Shown: piece after piece, positions 1 to 8,357 of the stretch | Numbering within the stretch: position 1 is the stretch's first letter | Layout: each line of letters begins with the position of its first letter | Origin: Cyclostephanos tholiformis | Taxonomy: Eukaryota; Bacillariophyta; Thalassiosirophyceae; Thalassiosirales; Thalassiosiraceae | Assembly (NCBI GenBank): GCA_036939975.1 | Contig: JALLPB010000736.1 | Location: 1 to 13,281 of the forward strand | Direction: 5' to 3' | DNA length: 13,281 bases | The notes under the pieces: model-generated | Told to the model about the DNA's origin: nothing | The model's database searches: none | Seen by the model: only the letters and a program-made list of their open reading frames with translations | Made by a program: the position numbers and the translations under genes

Positions 1-800
1 GCCACTTCATCTCACACGTCCTCGCCTTCTTTGCAGCATCGGATGGCATCGTCAACGAAAACCTCAGCAGCAATTTTGCAACGGAAGTCACATCGCCTGA
101 AGCCCGATGCTTCTACGGATTTCAAATTGCCGTCGAGAACATCCATAGCGAAACCTACTCACTCCTAATCGACACATACATAAAGGACTCCGCGACGAAA
201 CATCACCTCCTGCGGGCGATCAACACCATACCGTGCGTCCACAAAAAAGCGCAGTGGGCCCTTAAATGGTGCGACACCACATCCGCTAGCTTTGCTGAAC
301 GCATGATTGCATTCGCCGCCGTCGAGGGCATCTTCTTTTCAGGCTCCTTTTGCGCTATTTTTTGGCTAAAAAAACGCGGCCTGATGCCGGGTTTATGCTT
401 CAGTAACGAAATGATCAGCCGGGACGAGGGTCTCCACTGCGACTTCGCATGCCTTTTATACTCGAAACTCATCAACTGGCTCCCAGAATCCCGCATTGTC
501 GAAATCATTTGCAGTGCTGTCGCAATCGAAATGGAATTCGTCGTTGATGCTCTCCCCATCGAACTGATCGGTATAAACTCCACCATGATGTGCAGCTACA
601 TCAAATTCTGCGCCGATCGACTCCTTTTATGCCTTGGCTGCGATCGCCACTTCAAAATCGGAAACCCGTTCGAGTGGATGGAGACGATCAGCCTTCACGG
701 CAAAACAAACTTCTTCGAGAAACGAGTCGGAGAATACTCCAAATCGGGCGTTGGCGTTGACCGGACCAAACAAATCTTCGCCCTCGACACAAGTTTCTGA
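1..800 (+). CDS. RNR2: Ribonucleoside-diphosphate reductase small subunit (class Ia R2), 5'-partial
   Basis: This is the radical-generating subunit of cytosolic ribonucleotide reductase, which with the R1 subunit reduces ribonucleotides to deoxyribonucleotides for DNA synthesis. The reading frame is open from position 3 to the TGA at 798-800, giving about 265 residues; eukaryotic R2 is about 380-400, so roughly the first 120 are outside the window, including the first iron-binding Asp. The motif ENIHSETY (135-158) supplies the Glu and His iron ligands and the radical Tyr (codon 156-158). [10 protein letters not shown] supplies the next Glu (324-326), and [10 protein letters not shown] the last Glu (426-428) and His (435-437). 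A Tyr for radical transfer to R1 (735-737) lies exactly 20 residues from the C terminus, the same spacing as in mouse R2. The tail FALDTSF matches the R1-docking peptide of eukaryotic R2. The visible part has no intron. Identification is very secure; the ATG at 303 is internal and is not the start. Confidence 0.97.
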   Translation, partial: HFISHVLAFFAASDGIVNENLSSNFATEVTSPEARCFYGFQIAVENIHSETYSLLIDTYIKDSATKHHLLRAINTIPCVHKKAQWALKWCDTTSASFAERMIAFAAVEGIFFSGSFCAIFWLKKRGLMPGLCFSNEMISRDEGLHCDFACLLYSKLINWLPESRIVEIICSAVAIEMEFVVDALPIELIGINSTMMCSYIKFCADRLLLCLGCDRHFKIGNPFEWMETISLHGKTNFFEKRVGEYSKSGVGVDRTKQIFALDTSF

Positions 801-1026
801 TTCACCTCCACACTCCATCTCTCACCACCTCCCCGCATACTACATGTTGCATATTCCTGTTCCAGTTGGAACACACACATTCCCGCGTTCGTTGCATCCT
901 GAGGCTTTACAGGGAAACAACTACAAAAGAACGCGACGAATGACACTAAAGTCCAATGAGTATTTTGGTGGGAGGGGATCACATCCTCTCCGCCAAACGC
1001 ATCAAGCCCTAGTGGTAGCGTAACGA

Positions 1027-1048
1027 TAATCTAATCTAATCTAATCTA
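1027..1048. repeat. (TAATC)n pentanucleotide microsatellite
   Basis: About 4.4 perfect copies of TAATC run in tandem about 230 bp after the RNR2 stop codon. It is a simple sequence repeat with no evident function. Confidence 0.9.
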
Positions 1049-1533
1049 GTATATTAGTTGATTGTTGTATGCTTTGTTGCTGGAAGTATGGCCCTCTGGC
1101 AGCTGTAGGATGACGGCGACTGCCTTGATTGTATGATATGATGATTTGCATTCTGGAGAAATCTTCCTCCCCTGCTCCTTTCCCGCTTCCTTTGTCACAG
1201 CCGCTGCCAAACATTGTGCCTAAATGATGTCCTTTCTGGGAGGATGTGGCTTCTTGATGATCAATTTGGTGTGGAGTTGGCTGAGCGAGATGGCTCCGAT
1301 GCCGCCGATGATGCTCGGATGTCATCACCAATCTTCCAGTACAAATACCTACATATTCCTACATAGAAAGCACAGAACACAAGCTACAAACTCCCATTGA
1401 TGCATTGTGAGTAGAGGAGCGGTCTAATTAAATGAATAATAATGATAATTATACATCCCTATCTTAATAACATAGTAGTCTTATCGCGACATACTATGGC
1501 TAGACATCTTATGCGGCGGCACCGGGAGTGGGG

Positions 1534-1572
1534 GACCATGGTGGCCGTGGGACAATGGCGGCCACCATGGTC
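1534..1572. repeat. 14-bp perfect inverted repeat (hairpin)
   Basis: The left arm GACCATGGTGGCCG (1534-1547) and the right arm CGGCCACCATGGTC (1559-1572) are perfect reverse complements separated by 11 bases. The stem is GC-rich and would fold stably in RNA or single-stranded DNA. It lies mid-way in the intergenic region, about 390 bp before the methyltransferase start. It could be a transcript-end or regulatory hairpin, or the remnant of a small transposable element; no terminal duplication was recognised, so the role is unknown. Confidence 0.85.
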
Positions 1573-1861
1573 AGTTGGCCCATGATTAGCTAGCTTTAGT
1601 TAGCTAAAACACACATCACAACACATAACCACAACATTGACAACGATACGCCCAATGGCCGATGCGCCGAATGGTCCTGACTCGCGAACCTTTCTTATCA
1701 TGCTTTGGTACAGACTTACAGCTCCCCAACACCATGGGATACACAACATATCAATTTTTAATAGCTTTGCTGTGATATTCGCCGAGATTGACCCCGTCGA
1801 ACAATCCATGAATTCATACTGCCCGGCTGAATAACCATTTTAGTGAGTCCTTGGCATGTCG

Positions 1862-1877
1862 TCACGTGATGACGTGG
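1862..1877. promoter_or_regulatory. CACGTG / TGACGTGG cluster, probable bHLH/bZIP sites
   Basis: The palindrome TCACGTGA (1862-1869) abuts TGACGTGG (1870-1877), about 85 bp upstream of the ATG at 1963. CACGTG is the classic E-box/G-box core for bHLH and bZIP proteins, and TGACGTGG is a CRE/G-box-like bZIP half. The position suits a core promoter of the downstream gene. Assignment is by motif only. Confidence 0.4.
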
Positions 1878-1962
1878 AAACCCGTCCCGAGCAGTCACGA
1901 CCATAGAAGCGCTAAATCTCCCGCGCGCCTCCGACCCACCAAATCGACCTTCCGACCGCAAT

Positions 1963-3552
1963 ATGATGCGCAGTGTCGAGTTCTGCATTATCGCCACCGC
2001 GGTATTGCTTTCTAAATCTCGTTCACTATCCACTGACAGGAGAAAATTTCTACCATCGACGAGAAGCAGTCCACGCTGTGCGGATCTTCCGGCGCAGCGC
2101 GTTGCATCAGTCGTCGGGGACATACGAAGACGACGAGGGGGATGTGCCGCCGCCGCGTCAAGCGCTAGGTACGACGGTCGGTCCAACGAGCCGTACGCAG
2201 AGGATGACGGATCGAGGTGGAAGATATGGTCAGTCATCGAGGAACTCGAAGCGAATGGAACATCGTCGTCGTCGTCCGGCCCCGACGATGCGATAGCAGA
2301 TATCCTCGTCGACGATGGACGGGTGGTACCGGTCGAATTGACCAATCGAGTTATTCGGATATTGCGACAGTGGGGTCAAACCTGGGCGGGGCGGAGGGAA
2401 TGGCAAACGCTACTCAACAAAAAGTCCCTGTTGCACGAGGTCGAGGAATCCATCGTCGCGCTTCATTTCTTACTCGACTGGTTGGAATCCAGAAACGAAC
2501 GGGATCGCACGCCCGTTACGCTTGTGGATGTTTGCTGCGGGAAGGGCATAATGTCCACGCTCGCATCGTACCTATTTTGCGATATGACCTCGACGCATGT
2601 ATCTAGCATAATCATGTTGGATAAACAGCGCGACATCAATTGGAGTCACATCGTCTCGTCTAACGAAAGTGCACAAGAAGAGGGCAGGCCTATCATCAAA
2701 ACTTGGGGCGGATGCAATTTGCACGACGTTGACAACATTGTCGAGAGATTGGAAGCAATCCATGATGAAAGCATGCAAGATACCGAATGTCCGGTCGCTC
2801 TTGTTGGAATACACTTATGCAACCTACTATCACCAGCTTGCGTTGGCATAGTCAATTCTCTTGGACCTGAGAAATGTCCGTTCCTGTGTTTAGCACCTTG
2901 CTGTCTACCTCGGGTTGTCAGAGATTTGTGCAAACCAGTTAATGTCGCCATGATACCTAAAAAATCAATGGGCACATTCGACACGATAGGCAACGTCCTC
3001 CCGATTCGAATTATAGAATCAGAAGATGAACGAAGGCTACGTAAAGTAGCAAACCAGCGACGTGATGGCGCGAAAAAACGAACCTTCGTCGACTTGCCAT
3101 GTTATTTGTGTTCGGAGATGCATCCAATCCACAAATGCAATCTATTGCCGTCTGATGAAAATGAGCGCCTCGAAATATTTCAGCGTGCGGCCGGTGTCAA
3201 TCCATGTTGGAAATGCGGCGAGATTGGCCATTTCAGGAAGGACTGTCCAGGCACAGAACTGGCTTCGAAGCCCCGCCTCACCTTACCTCCAACTATGTAT
3301 TTAGACGTTTCGTCGATACTGCAGAGAGATTACGTCGACGAAGAAATCCAGGGACGTGAGGAAACGAAATGCAATGGACCGTTCGAACGCTACTGCCACC
3401 TACTAGGGACTGCAGTACAACGAGATTCTGTGAAAGTTTTCGATGCAGGATTTGTTAATAGTTTAGCGCAGCATAACAATGCGGCCAACCACGACAATTG
3501 GAATCGAGATCGCAAATCAATTTTCATAATTGCATCATCATCAAGTAAATAA
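1963..3552 (+). CDS. SAM-dependent methyltransferase-like protein with C-terminal CCHC zinc knuckles
   Basis: This single-exon gene encodes 529 residues. Residues 188-195 read VDVCCGKG, a glycine-rich SAM-binding motif I following a predicted beta strand. Further on are GIHLCNLLS (282-290) and LAPCCLP (310-316), a pattern I associate with the Methyltransf_32/METTL25-like group, which often acts on RNA or protein. Two zinc-knuckle-like motifs follow: an irregular one with C380, C383, H387 and C392, and a canonical CX2CX4HX4C with C415, C418, H423 and C428. CCHC knuckles usually bind single-stranded nucleic acid, so an RNA methyltransferase role is a reasonable inference but is not shown. The first 20 residues contain a short hydrophobic stretch and residues 20-70 are Ser/Arg-rich, which could be a signal or transit peptide. 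The first of two consecutive ATGs was chosen as the start. The stop lies 60 bp from that of the next, convergent gene. Substrate is unknown. Confidence 0.75.
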   Translation: MMRSVEFCIIATAVLLSKSRSLSTDRRKFLPSTRSSPRCADLPAQRVASVVGDIRRRRGGCAAAASSARYDGRSNEPYAEDDGSRWKIWSVIEELEANGTSSSSSGPDDAIADILVDDGRVVPVELTNRVIRILRQWGQTWAGRREWQTLLNKKSLLHEVEESIVALHFLLDWLESRNERDRTPVTLVDVCCGKGIMSTLASYLFCDMTSTHVSSIIMLDKQRDINWSHIVSSNESAQEEGRPIIKTWGGCNLHDVDNIVERLEAIHDESMQDTECPVALVGIHLCNLLSPACVGIVNSLGPEKCPFLCLAPCCLPRVVRDLCKPVNVAMIPKKSMGTFDTIGNVLPIRIIESEDERRLRKVANQRRDGAKKRTFVDLPCYLCSEMHPIHKCNLLPSDENERLEIFQRAAGVNPCWKCGEIGHFRKDCPGTELASKPRLTLPPTMYLDVSSILQRDYVDEEIQGREETKCNGPFERYCHLLGTAVQRDSVKVFDAGFVNSLAQHNNAANHDNWNRDRKSIFIIASSSSK

Positions 3553-3612
3553 CTCAGTTTTCTATGTTTCTATACAATTGAACCAGAGTTCTTGAATCAT
3601 CTTTTGTGTACG

Positions 3613-5130
3613 TTATCTTTTGCAGAATGGATTGCCATCATCGCGAGAAATCATTAGCCCCAGAGATGTCCATGCGGCTATAGTAACAATGGATAGAAGA
3701 TACGACGGAAGGTATACCTTTGCGACGATGGATGCGCTGTCAGATAAGCCCTTTGCCTTCAGAGTTAGGACGACAATCTGTGCACCCGGAAGACCAGCAT
3801 TCACTATCACGACCATCTTGGCAATGCTCGGAACGCCATTTAAAAGGCCTCCGCAATCCATTCCCATCACAATTAGACAAACGACAGCCGGAGAAACAAT
3901 TAGTCTAGAAACGATAAACCATGCATGCATTCGAATGGTTGGCTTCCGAATTGCTGCTAGAGCCTTGATGCTCATTTGAGAAAACGATGATCTTTTGCTT
4001 CGCATTGAATTTCGAAGGTTGAAAGTACGTCCTTCATCATGAATGCGTGTCCTTGAGTTAGGTTCTTGCGAGTTTATTATCACATTGTCGTCAGCCACAG
4101 GAGCGTCATCGCTAGCCTCGTGGACCAAACTTGCAGCAACAACCAAAGTGCCCACAGACGCACTTGCATAACCTAACGACTCAAATGCAGAGCCTAAGAA
4201 GCGCAAGGCTCCGCCAGAGGCGAAAAGAGCTTCCCTTAATGGCGGTATAGATGCTGTTATGAACCCCAAAACCAAGGCCACGAGAAACGGACTTTTGATT
4301 GTTTGTAGCAGAGCATCCCCAATGAGTTGAAGAACATATGTGATCCGTTTACATCTTTCATTTGTTTTGAGTTCTTTCTCGACTTCGGGTTGGTCTTCGA
4401 CCGTGAAATTATTCGTCGCTTCGTCTGCCAGACCATCAATGATGGTCTCATGTTCACGATCATCATGCACGTCAATTTTAACCTCCGCATCATCACTATT
4501 GACTGACTCAACGGAAAGGTGAAGCTCTCTAGAGGCCATAGACATCTCCCGACGCTTCTTTCCAGCAGCAACCAGTGCTGGATTGCCTAAAATCCAAAAC
4601 ATTAAGTTCCATGCGAAGAAGTATATGAATATCATGGCATTGGATTGATCGACACAGCTTCTCAATTTCTCGACTTCCGTGCTTCCATCTTCGCCCTCGT
4701 AGAATGAATCATACACGACAGGGTACTCGCAAAGAGTTGGGAATATCAGAATCGGAAGGGCAAGAATATTTGGAAAAGCAGCTGAAATCCGCAATGCATC
4801 GAAATCAGTTTTGTTATCAACTCTGAAGAAAGGCAACCTTCCTAGCACGGATGCCACGCCATAGGACAAGCAAATCACTCCAATGGCCGATACCAGGACG
4901 AACCACGCCGAGCCGAGTTTCTCCGGTGTCACGGACGATGCGATCGTAGAATAAATGAGGGGAATGACGAGAAGGTACAAATTCATCTTTGTAATGGAAT
5001 TGATTGCGTGAGGAGGCATCAACGGAATCGGTCGAGGCCTGATTGCCGCGACGTAGCCGACTGCTAGAATTACAAAGACTTTAGCTACAGCACTGGCAGA
5101 TGCAATCATGACGGACGTGACGGCATTCAT
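3613..5130 (-). CDS. Auxin efflux carrier / PIN-LIKES (PILS)-type membrane transporter
   Basis: This single-exon gene encodes a 505-residue integral membrane protein of the Mem_trans (PIN/PILS) superfamily. About ten hydrophobic segments are arranged as two bundles of five. The first is at roughly residues 7-30, 47-66, 74-97, 113-133 and 163-185; the second at 263-295, 308-336, 401-423, 435-458 and 468-494. Proline-containing crossover helices, a family hallmark, are visible at AAFPNILALPILIFP (117-131) and NAGLPGAQIVV (444-454). A hydrophilic acidic loop (190-262) and a second Ser/Arg-rich loop (337-400) lie on one side and could be phosphorylated. PILS proteins of plants sit in the ER and limit cytosolic auxin; in an alga the substrate may be another organic anion. 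An in-frame TAA five codons before the ATG supports the start. Family assignment rests on recognised motifs and topology. Confidence 0.85.
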   Translation of the reverse strand: MNAVTSVMIASASAVAKVFVILAVGYVAAIRPRPIPLMPPHAINSITKMNLYLLVIPLIYSTIASSVTPEKLGSAWFVLVSAIGVICLSYGVASVLGRLPFFRVDNKTDFDALRISAAFPNILALPILIFPTLCEYPVVYDSFYEGEDGSTEVEKLRSCVDQSNAMIFIYFFAWNLMFWILGNPALVAAGKKRREMSMASRELHLSVESVNSDDAEVKIDVHDDREHETIIDGLADEATNNFTVEDQPEVEKELKTNERCKRITYVLQLIGDALLQTIKSPFLVALVLGFITASIPPLREALFASGGALRFLGSAFESLGYASASVGTLVVAASLVHEASDDAPVADDNVIINSQEPNSRTRIHDEGRTFNLRNSMRSKRSSFSQMSIKALAAIRKPTIRMHAWFIVSRLIVSPAVVCLIVMGMDCGGLLNGVPSIAKMVVIVNAGLPGAQIVVLTLKAKGLSDSASIVAKVYLPSYLLSIVTIAAWTSLGLMISRDDGNPFCKR

Positions 5131-5869
5131 GGTTGAGAGATCTTACAAGATGATGCGTATCCTTTAGCCGACAAGAGAGATAAAATAAATGAATGCTGGA
5201 GTATTTAGGAAACACTCTCTTCGCGCTTCGAAAGTATGGTAGTGAGGACTATATTATTGGTAGTGTCGTAGTTCAGAGGAAAAATAAATATTCTTGCTGA
5301 CTGGATCGTATTATTACAGTCTCCAGTACAATCGCGTCGAGACAAAACGAATTCTCAATTTCTTTTGTAGAAAGCACAGTAGGAATACTTAGTCTTTCTC
5401 TAGGTAGTAGTACATGGGCAAATTTAGGAGACTTTTTGTTTTGATGCGAATGTACTGAAGACTGTAGTCGATTGTCGAGCCACCCCGCCCCGCCCACCGG
5501 AGACACGAACGAGGGAGAATTTGTACGAGAAACGGAGTGGACGGTTGAAATAATTAATAGTAGAGGGCTCCTCCAGAGAACCATTCACCGACTTGCATTT
5601 TTTTTAACGGCAGCCATAGCTCTTCACTGCTTGGATGTATGTACTAGGTGTGGGCGATAAGGTATGTTGTTGCATGTGGCAAGCACGTAGATAACCTAAT
5701 TCTCTTTCGCCAAGGCGGCCTGGTGTGCTTTCTATTAATCGCGATATGATACTTGCCACGTTTGTTCCGTGCAATGCAAATTTTGATCCCACGGTTCATT
5801 TACTAACTCCCTCGGAAAATTCATTCAGACGAAACGACAAGTTTAACGTGAGAATTAACCAGCAAAACA
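5131..5869. other. Divergent promoter region, no gene recognised
   Basis: This 739-bp region separates the transporter gene (minus strand) from the spliced gene that starts at 5870 (plus strand), so it should carry both promoters and 5' UTRs. It is AT-rich near the transporter start. The longest ORF, on the minus strand at 5273-5584, has no recognisable domain, and no structured RNA or repeat was found. Confidence 0.6.
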
Positions 5870-8104
5870 ATGCCCGAGCGCAACCACACAGAAATTTGGT
5901 CCACCCGCTTGCAAAGAGAAATCTTAGCTCTGGAATCCTCCGACGATGAATCGAAGAAGATCGAGCTATTGCCTCCATTCATAAAGGCTATCGGCCATAC
6001 GTTCAACTTCGAGAGTGGGAAAGCAAAAATCTTATTCCGCATCGATGTAGAGTTGTCCGACGAGGATCATGCTACCTCGGGCGGGACAGAGGCAGATGTG
6101 CAGAAGGAGGGGGGGAGTAGCAACAAAATTGCTGCGAATGACGATACTGACGGGGAGGGCATTGACAAGGATAAATCCGAACATGATAATGCAGTAACAA
6201 GCGAGACAGAGGGTTCAAATAAAGGAGACAAGGCTGATCCCCATGTAGTTTTACTTCTCGATGCATCGCTCTACTGGATACCCGACTCTATTACTGCTCC
6301 ATCGTCAAGTCCTCAGTGTTACCCATTTGTAAAACCTATCGCAATAATCAAATCTGGGTCGAATCTTTTCTCGGCTAGATCCACCATTCGTGATGGCGAT
6401 GAAGTGGATATTGATCTCGATTGGACCCCAAGTATTCATCTCGCAGATGCTGCTACCAACGTGGCACTTAAGATTCGTGAATGCGTCAAAACGGGGGAAC
6501 CTCTTCACCCTGCAAAGAGGGATGATGATATCGAGGGCGGTGGCCTCTCTGGTTCTCTCCTACGTGAAGCGCGTGAGGCAAAGGAGTCTCTCTTGGAAAC
6601 AAAGAAGGCCGTGGGGGCTATTTTTTCATCAGGATTGTCGTCGTTATCTGCTAAATCCCAGTTCGCGACTAAATCTATGACCAAGGGCCTGTTTAGTTTG
6701 GGAGAAAGTCTCACCACGTTTGCGGAGGCTAGCGCAGGGTCGAAGAGGGGTGACAGTGGGGAAAAAGAAGTGACTTCGAGGGATGAATCGCCTCCAAAAG
6801 ATCAAACTCAAAAAGTTGTGAAGGACATTCCTGATATTGGTGACGAGATCGACCTATCTGATGAGCCATGGAGTCAGTGTATTGGCATGTATACGTGTAA
6901 GGCCCTCAAGAGGCCGGCATTCGTTGAAGACGCTATTGCAATTGCTTCGAAGAAGAATGAAAATGAGGTGAGTTGGGTGGGGGGATAAAAATTTCACCCC
7001 AGTGACAAACCTCATGCTGATACGTTCGTTTGTTACAACGTAGGTTGCTAGCGTTGGATCCATGTTCAGCCGTTTTGCACAGTCTGCCAAGAGCGCCATG
7101 GAGGAGTCGTTCTTGATGATTACCGACAAGCTCATCATCGAATTCAGAGCGAGCAAGCTTACCGTTTCGTCAGGGACTGGTGAGTGGACAAGTCTTGTGA
7201 CCTTAGCTCGGCATTATCGTCACACTGAGCCTGATACCTCCACTCTCGTCCTTTTTGTGCCACTTTTGAAGTCACTTTTGCAATGAAGATTGATCTCATG
7301 GCAAAACTTAAGTTTCGTCGAGAAGAGTCTCTATCTCTCTTTTTCAAAGTAGCCCCTGATGATCCGCTCGTTTACATGTGCCATGACAGTGCGTTGGCCG
7401 TGCAAGACATTCAAAATGTTTTGAAGCAGCACGGCGTCAAAGGGAAGCACACAAATGCAGCCACACAGAGGGCAGTCCAAATGGCGCTCAACCTGGTCGA
7501 ATTAATTCAACAAAAAGAAAAGGAGCTCATTGAAAATCCAACTGTAGACAACGTGAACGCCATTATGGACTTGTATCGGCAAGCAGCTGAGAAGTTTGAG
7601 GTTGCTGGTGATCCTCGTCATGCTGAAGTGATGGCGCACATGAAGCGCTTCCTGAATCAGCAATTTACAACAAGTATTCTTGATGGAACTTTTCAGGAGA
7701 GTGCACCGGATGTAATTAGCAAGGCTAACTCTCCAACAGATGAGGATATATCAGTACCGCAAGGGGAGATTTTGGAGCAGCCGACGTATAATCTATCTAA
7801 CGATGATGATGATGATGATGATGATTGCGATGTTGATACCTCCAAATTAACCGAGAAAGAAGAGCCAATCGAGGAAGAGGCACCAAATGCTCTGAACGAT
7901 TCGACTCTGCAAACTATGGAGGACTTGCTTGACGAGGCGGTGAAGGACATGTCAGATCTTGGCATGGAGGATGAGGACATAAATGATATCCTAGAGTCAG
8001 GCAAAGAGAATGACGGTTGGGGAGATAATGATGACACATTTGCCGAACTTGATGCCATGCTCAACGACGCAGATAAAGAGTTGGCTGATATTTTAAGTTC
8101 GTAA
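5870..8104 (+). CDS. Acidic protein of unknown function with PH-like core; three exons
   Basis: The proposed CDS is join(5870-6967, 7044-7179, 7272-8104), 688 residues, with an in-frame TGA eight codons before the ATG. I do not recognise the family by name. Residues 1-60 and about 120-215 look folded (short beta-like segments) and are split by an acidic, low-complexity linker. Residues 220-290 and 367-388 are Ala/Ser/Lys-rich amphipathic helices. Residues 389-470 alternate beta-type strands (FLMITDKLIIEF, TVTFAMKIDLMAKLKF, LSLFFKVA) and end in a helix (SALAVQDIQNVLKQHG), a layout like a PH or GRAM domain. A helical segment with an MIT/TPR-like look (YRQAAEKFEVAGDPRHAEV) follows at about 473-545. 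The C-terminal 130 residues are strongly acidic and include eight consecutive Asp (589-596). A membrane-trafficking adaptor is one guess from PH-like plus MIT-like parts; it is unproven. No transmembrane segment is seen. Confidence 0.8.
6968..7043 (+). other. Intron 1 of the PH-like protein gene (76 bp, phase 0)
   Basis: The donor GAG|GTGAGT and acceptor CGTAG|GTTGC join exon codons exactly. Without removal the frame ends at a TAA only seven codons into the intron. Confidence 0.85.
7180..7271 (+). other. Intron 2 of the PH-like protein gene (92 bp, phase 1)
   Basis: The donor is ACTG|GTGAGT and the acceptor TTTTGAAG|TCAC. This is the acceptor that keeps the frame between KLTVSSGT and TFAMKIDLM and preserves a continuous beta-rich region. 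The ATG at 7283 is therefore internal. The next AG (7287-7288) would create an immediate stop. Confidence 0.75.
7802..7825 (+). repeat. (GAT)8 coding microsatellite, poly-Asp
   Basis: Eight perfect GAT triplets encode an uninterrupted run of Asp in the acidic tail. Length change by whole triplets would alter only the number of Asp residues. Confidence 0.95.
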
Positions 8105-8357
8105 TGATGTGGGGTAATTGTGTAGATTTTCGACTTATAAATTTGAAGTGTACACCAAAACTTAGTAAATACTGATGGCAGATCGCCTCAGCTTATCCGG
8201 TGGAGTATCCAGAGTTTACCTTTCCGCAAAAAGTGGGGCGAGCAACAATATAAAAACAAGAGATCATTCAAAATATTTGTGCAGACCAAATTGTATGGTA
8301 CCATGTTATTTTGATGTTTCTGACTATTTATGACATCTGATTTAGCGCCATGAAAAA
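8105..8357. other. Convergent 3' intergenic region
   Basis: This 253-bp AT-rich gap lies between the stop codons of two converging genes and should hold both 3' UTRs. No ORF or repeat of note is seen. Confidence 0.6.

Larger units (their letters stand above)
801..1962. other. Intergenic region: RNR2 3' end and promoter of the methyltransferase gene
   Basis: This stretch of about 1.16 kb has no convincing gene. The ORFs in it are short, low in complexity or overlap the next gene antisense. Visible contents are a (TAATC)n tract near 1027, an AT-rich segment at 1420-1500, a strong inverted repeat at 1534-1572 followed by a smaller one near 1586-1607, and a CACGTG/TGACGTGG cluster at 1862-1877 about 90 bp before the next start codon. 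A minus-strand reading at 1230-1318 has a hydrophobic-then-basic composition, but I found no credible start or splice acceptor for it. Confidence 0.6.

Noticed and set aside
1230..1318. Minus-strand reading with a hydrophobic-then-basic C terminus (LSQLHTKLIIKKPHPPRKD)
   Set aside because: An in-frame TGA lies just upstream and no acceptor with a pyrimidine tract or upstream exon could be found.
1041..1331. Minus-strand ORF of 96 codons in the intergenic region
   Set aside because: Its composition is His/Gln/Ser-rich with no domain; it also runs into the TAATC microsatellite and has no supporting splice or neighbour signal.
1758..2345. Minus-strand ORF of 195 codons
   Set aside because: It lies largely antisense to the start of the methyltransferase gene; the opposite frame carries clear motifs, so this is a shadow ORF.
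1364..5381. Shared 12-mer AGAAAGCACAG-type match near 1364 and 5369
   Set aside because: Matches of this length are expected by chance in a 13-kb window and the flanks do not align.
5273..5584. Minus-strand ORF of 103 codons with a hydrophobic start
   Set aside because: No recognisable domain; it sits within a divergent promoter region and could not be linked to other exons.
7693..8064. Minus-strand Ser-rich ORF
   Set aside because: It is the antisense of the GAT/GAA-rich acidic tail of the PH-like protein, which produces long Ser-rich open frames by composition.
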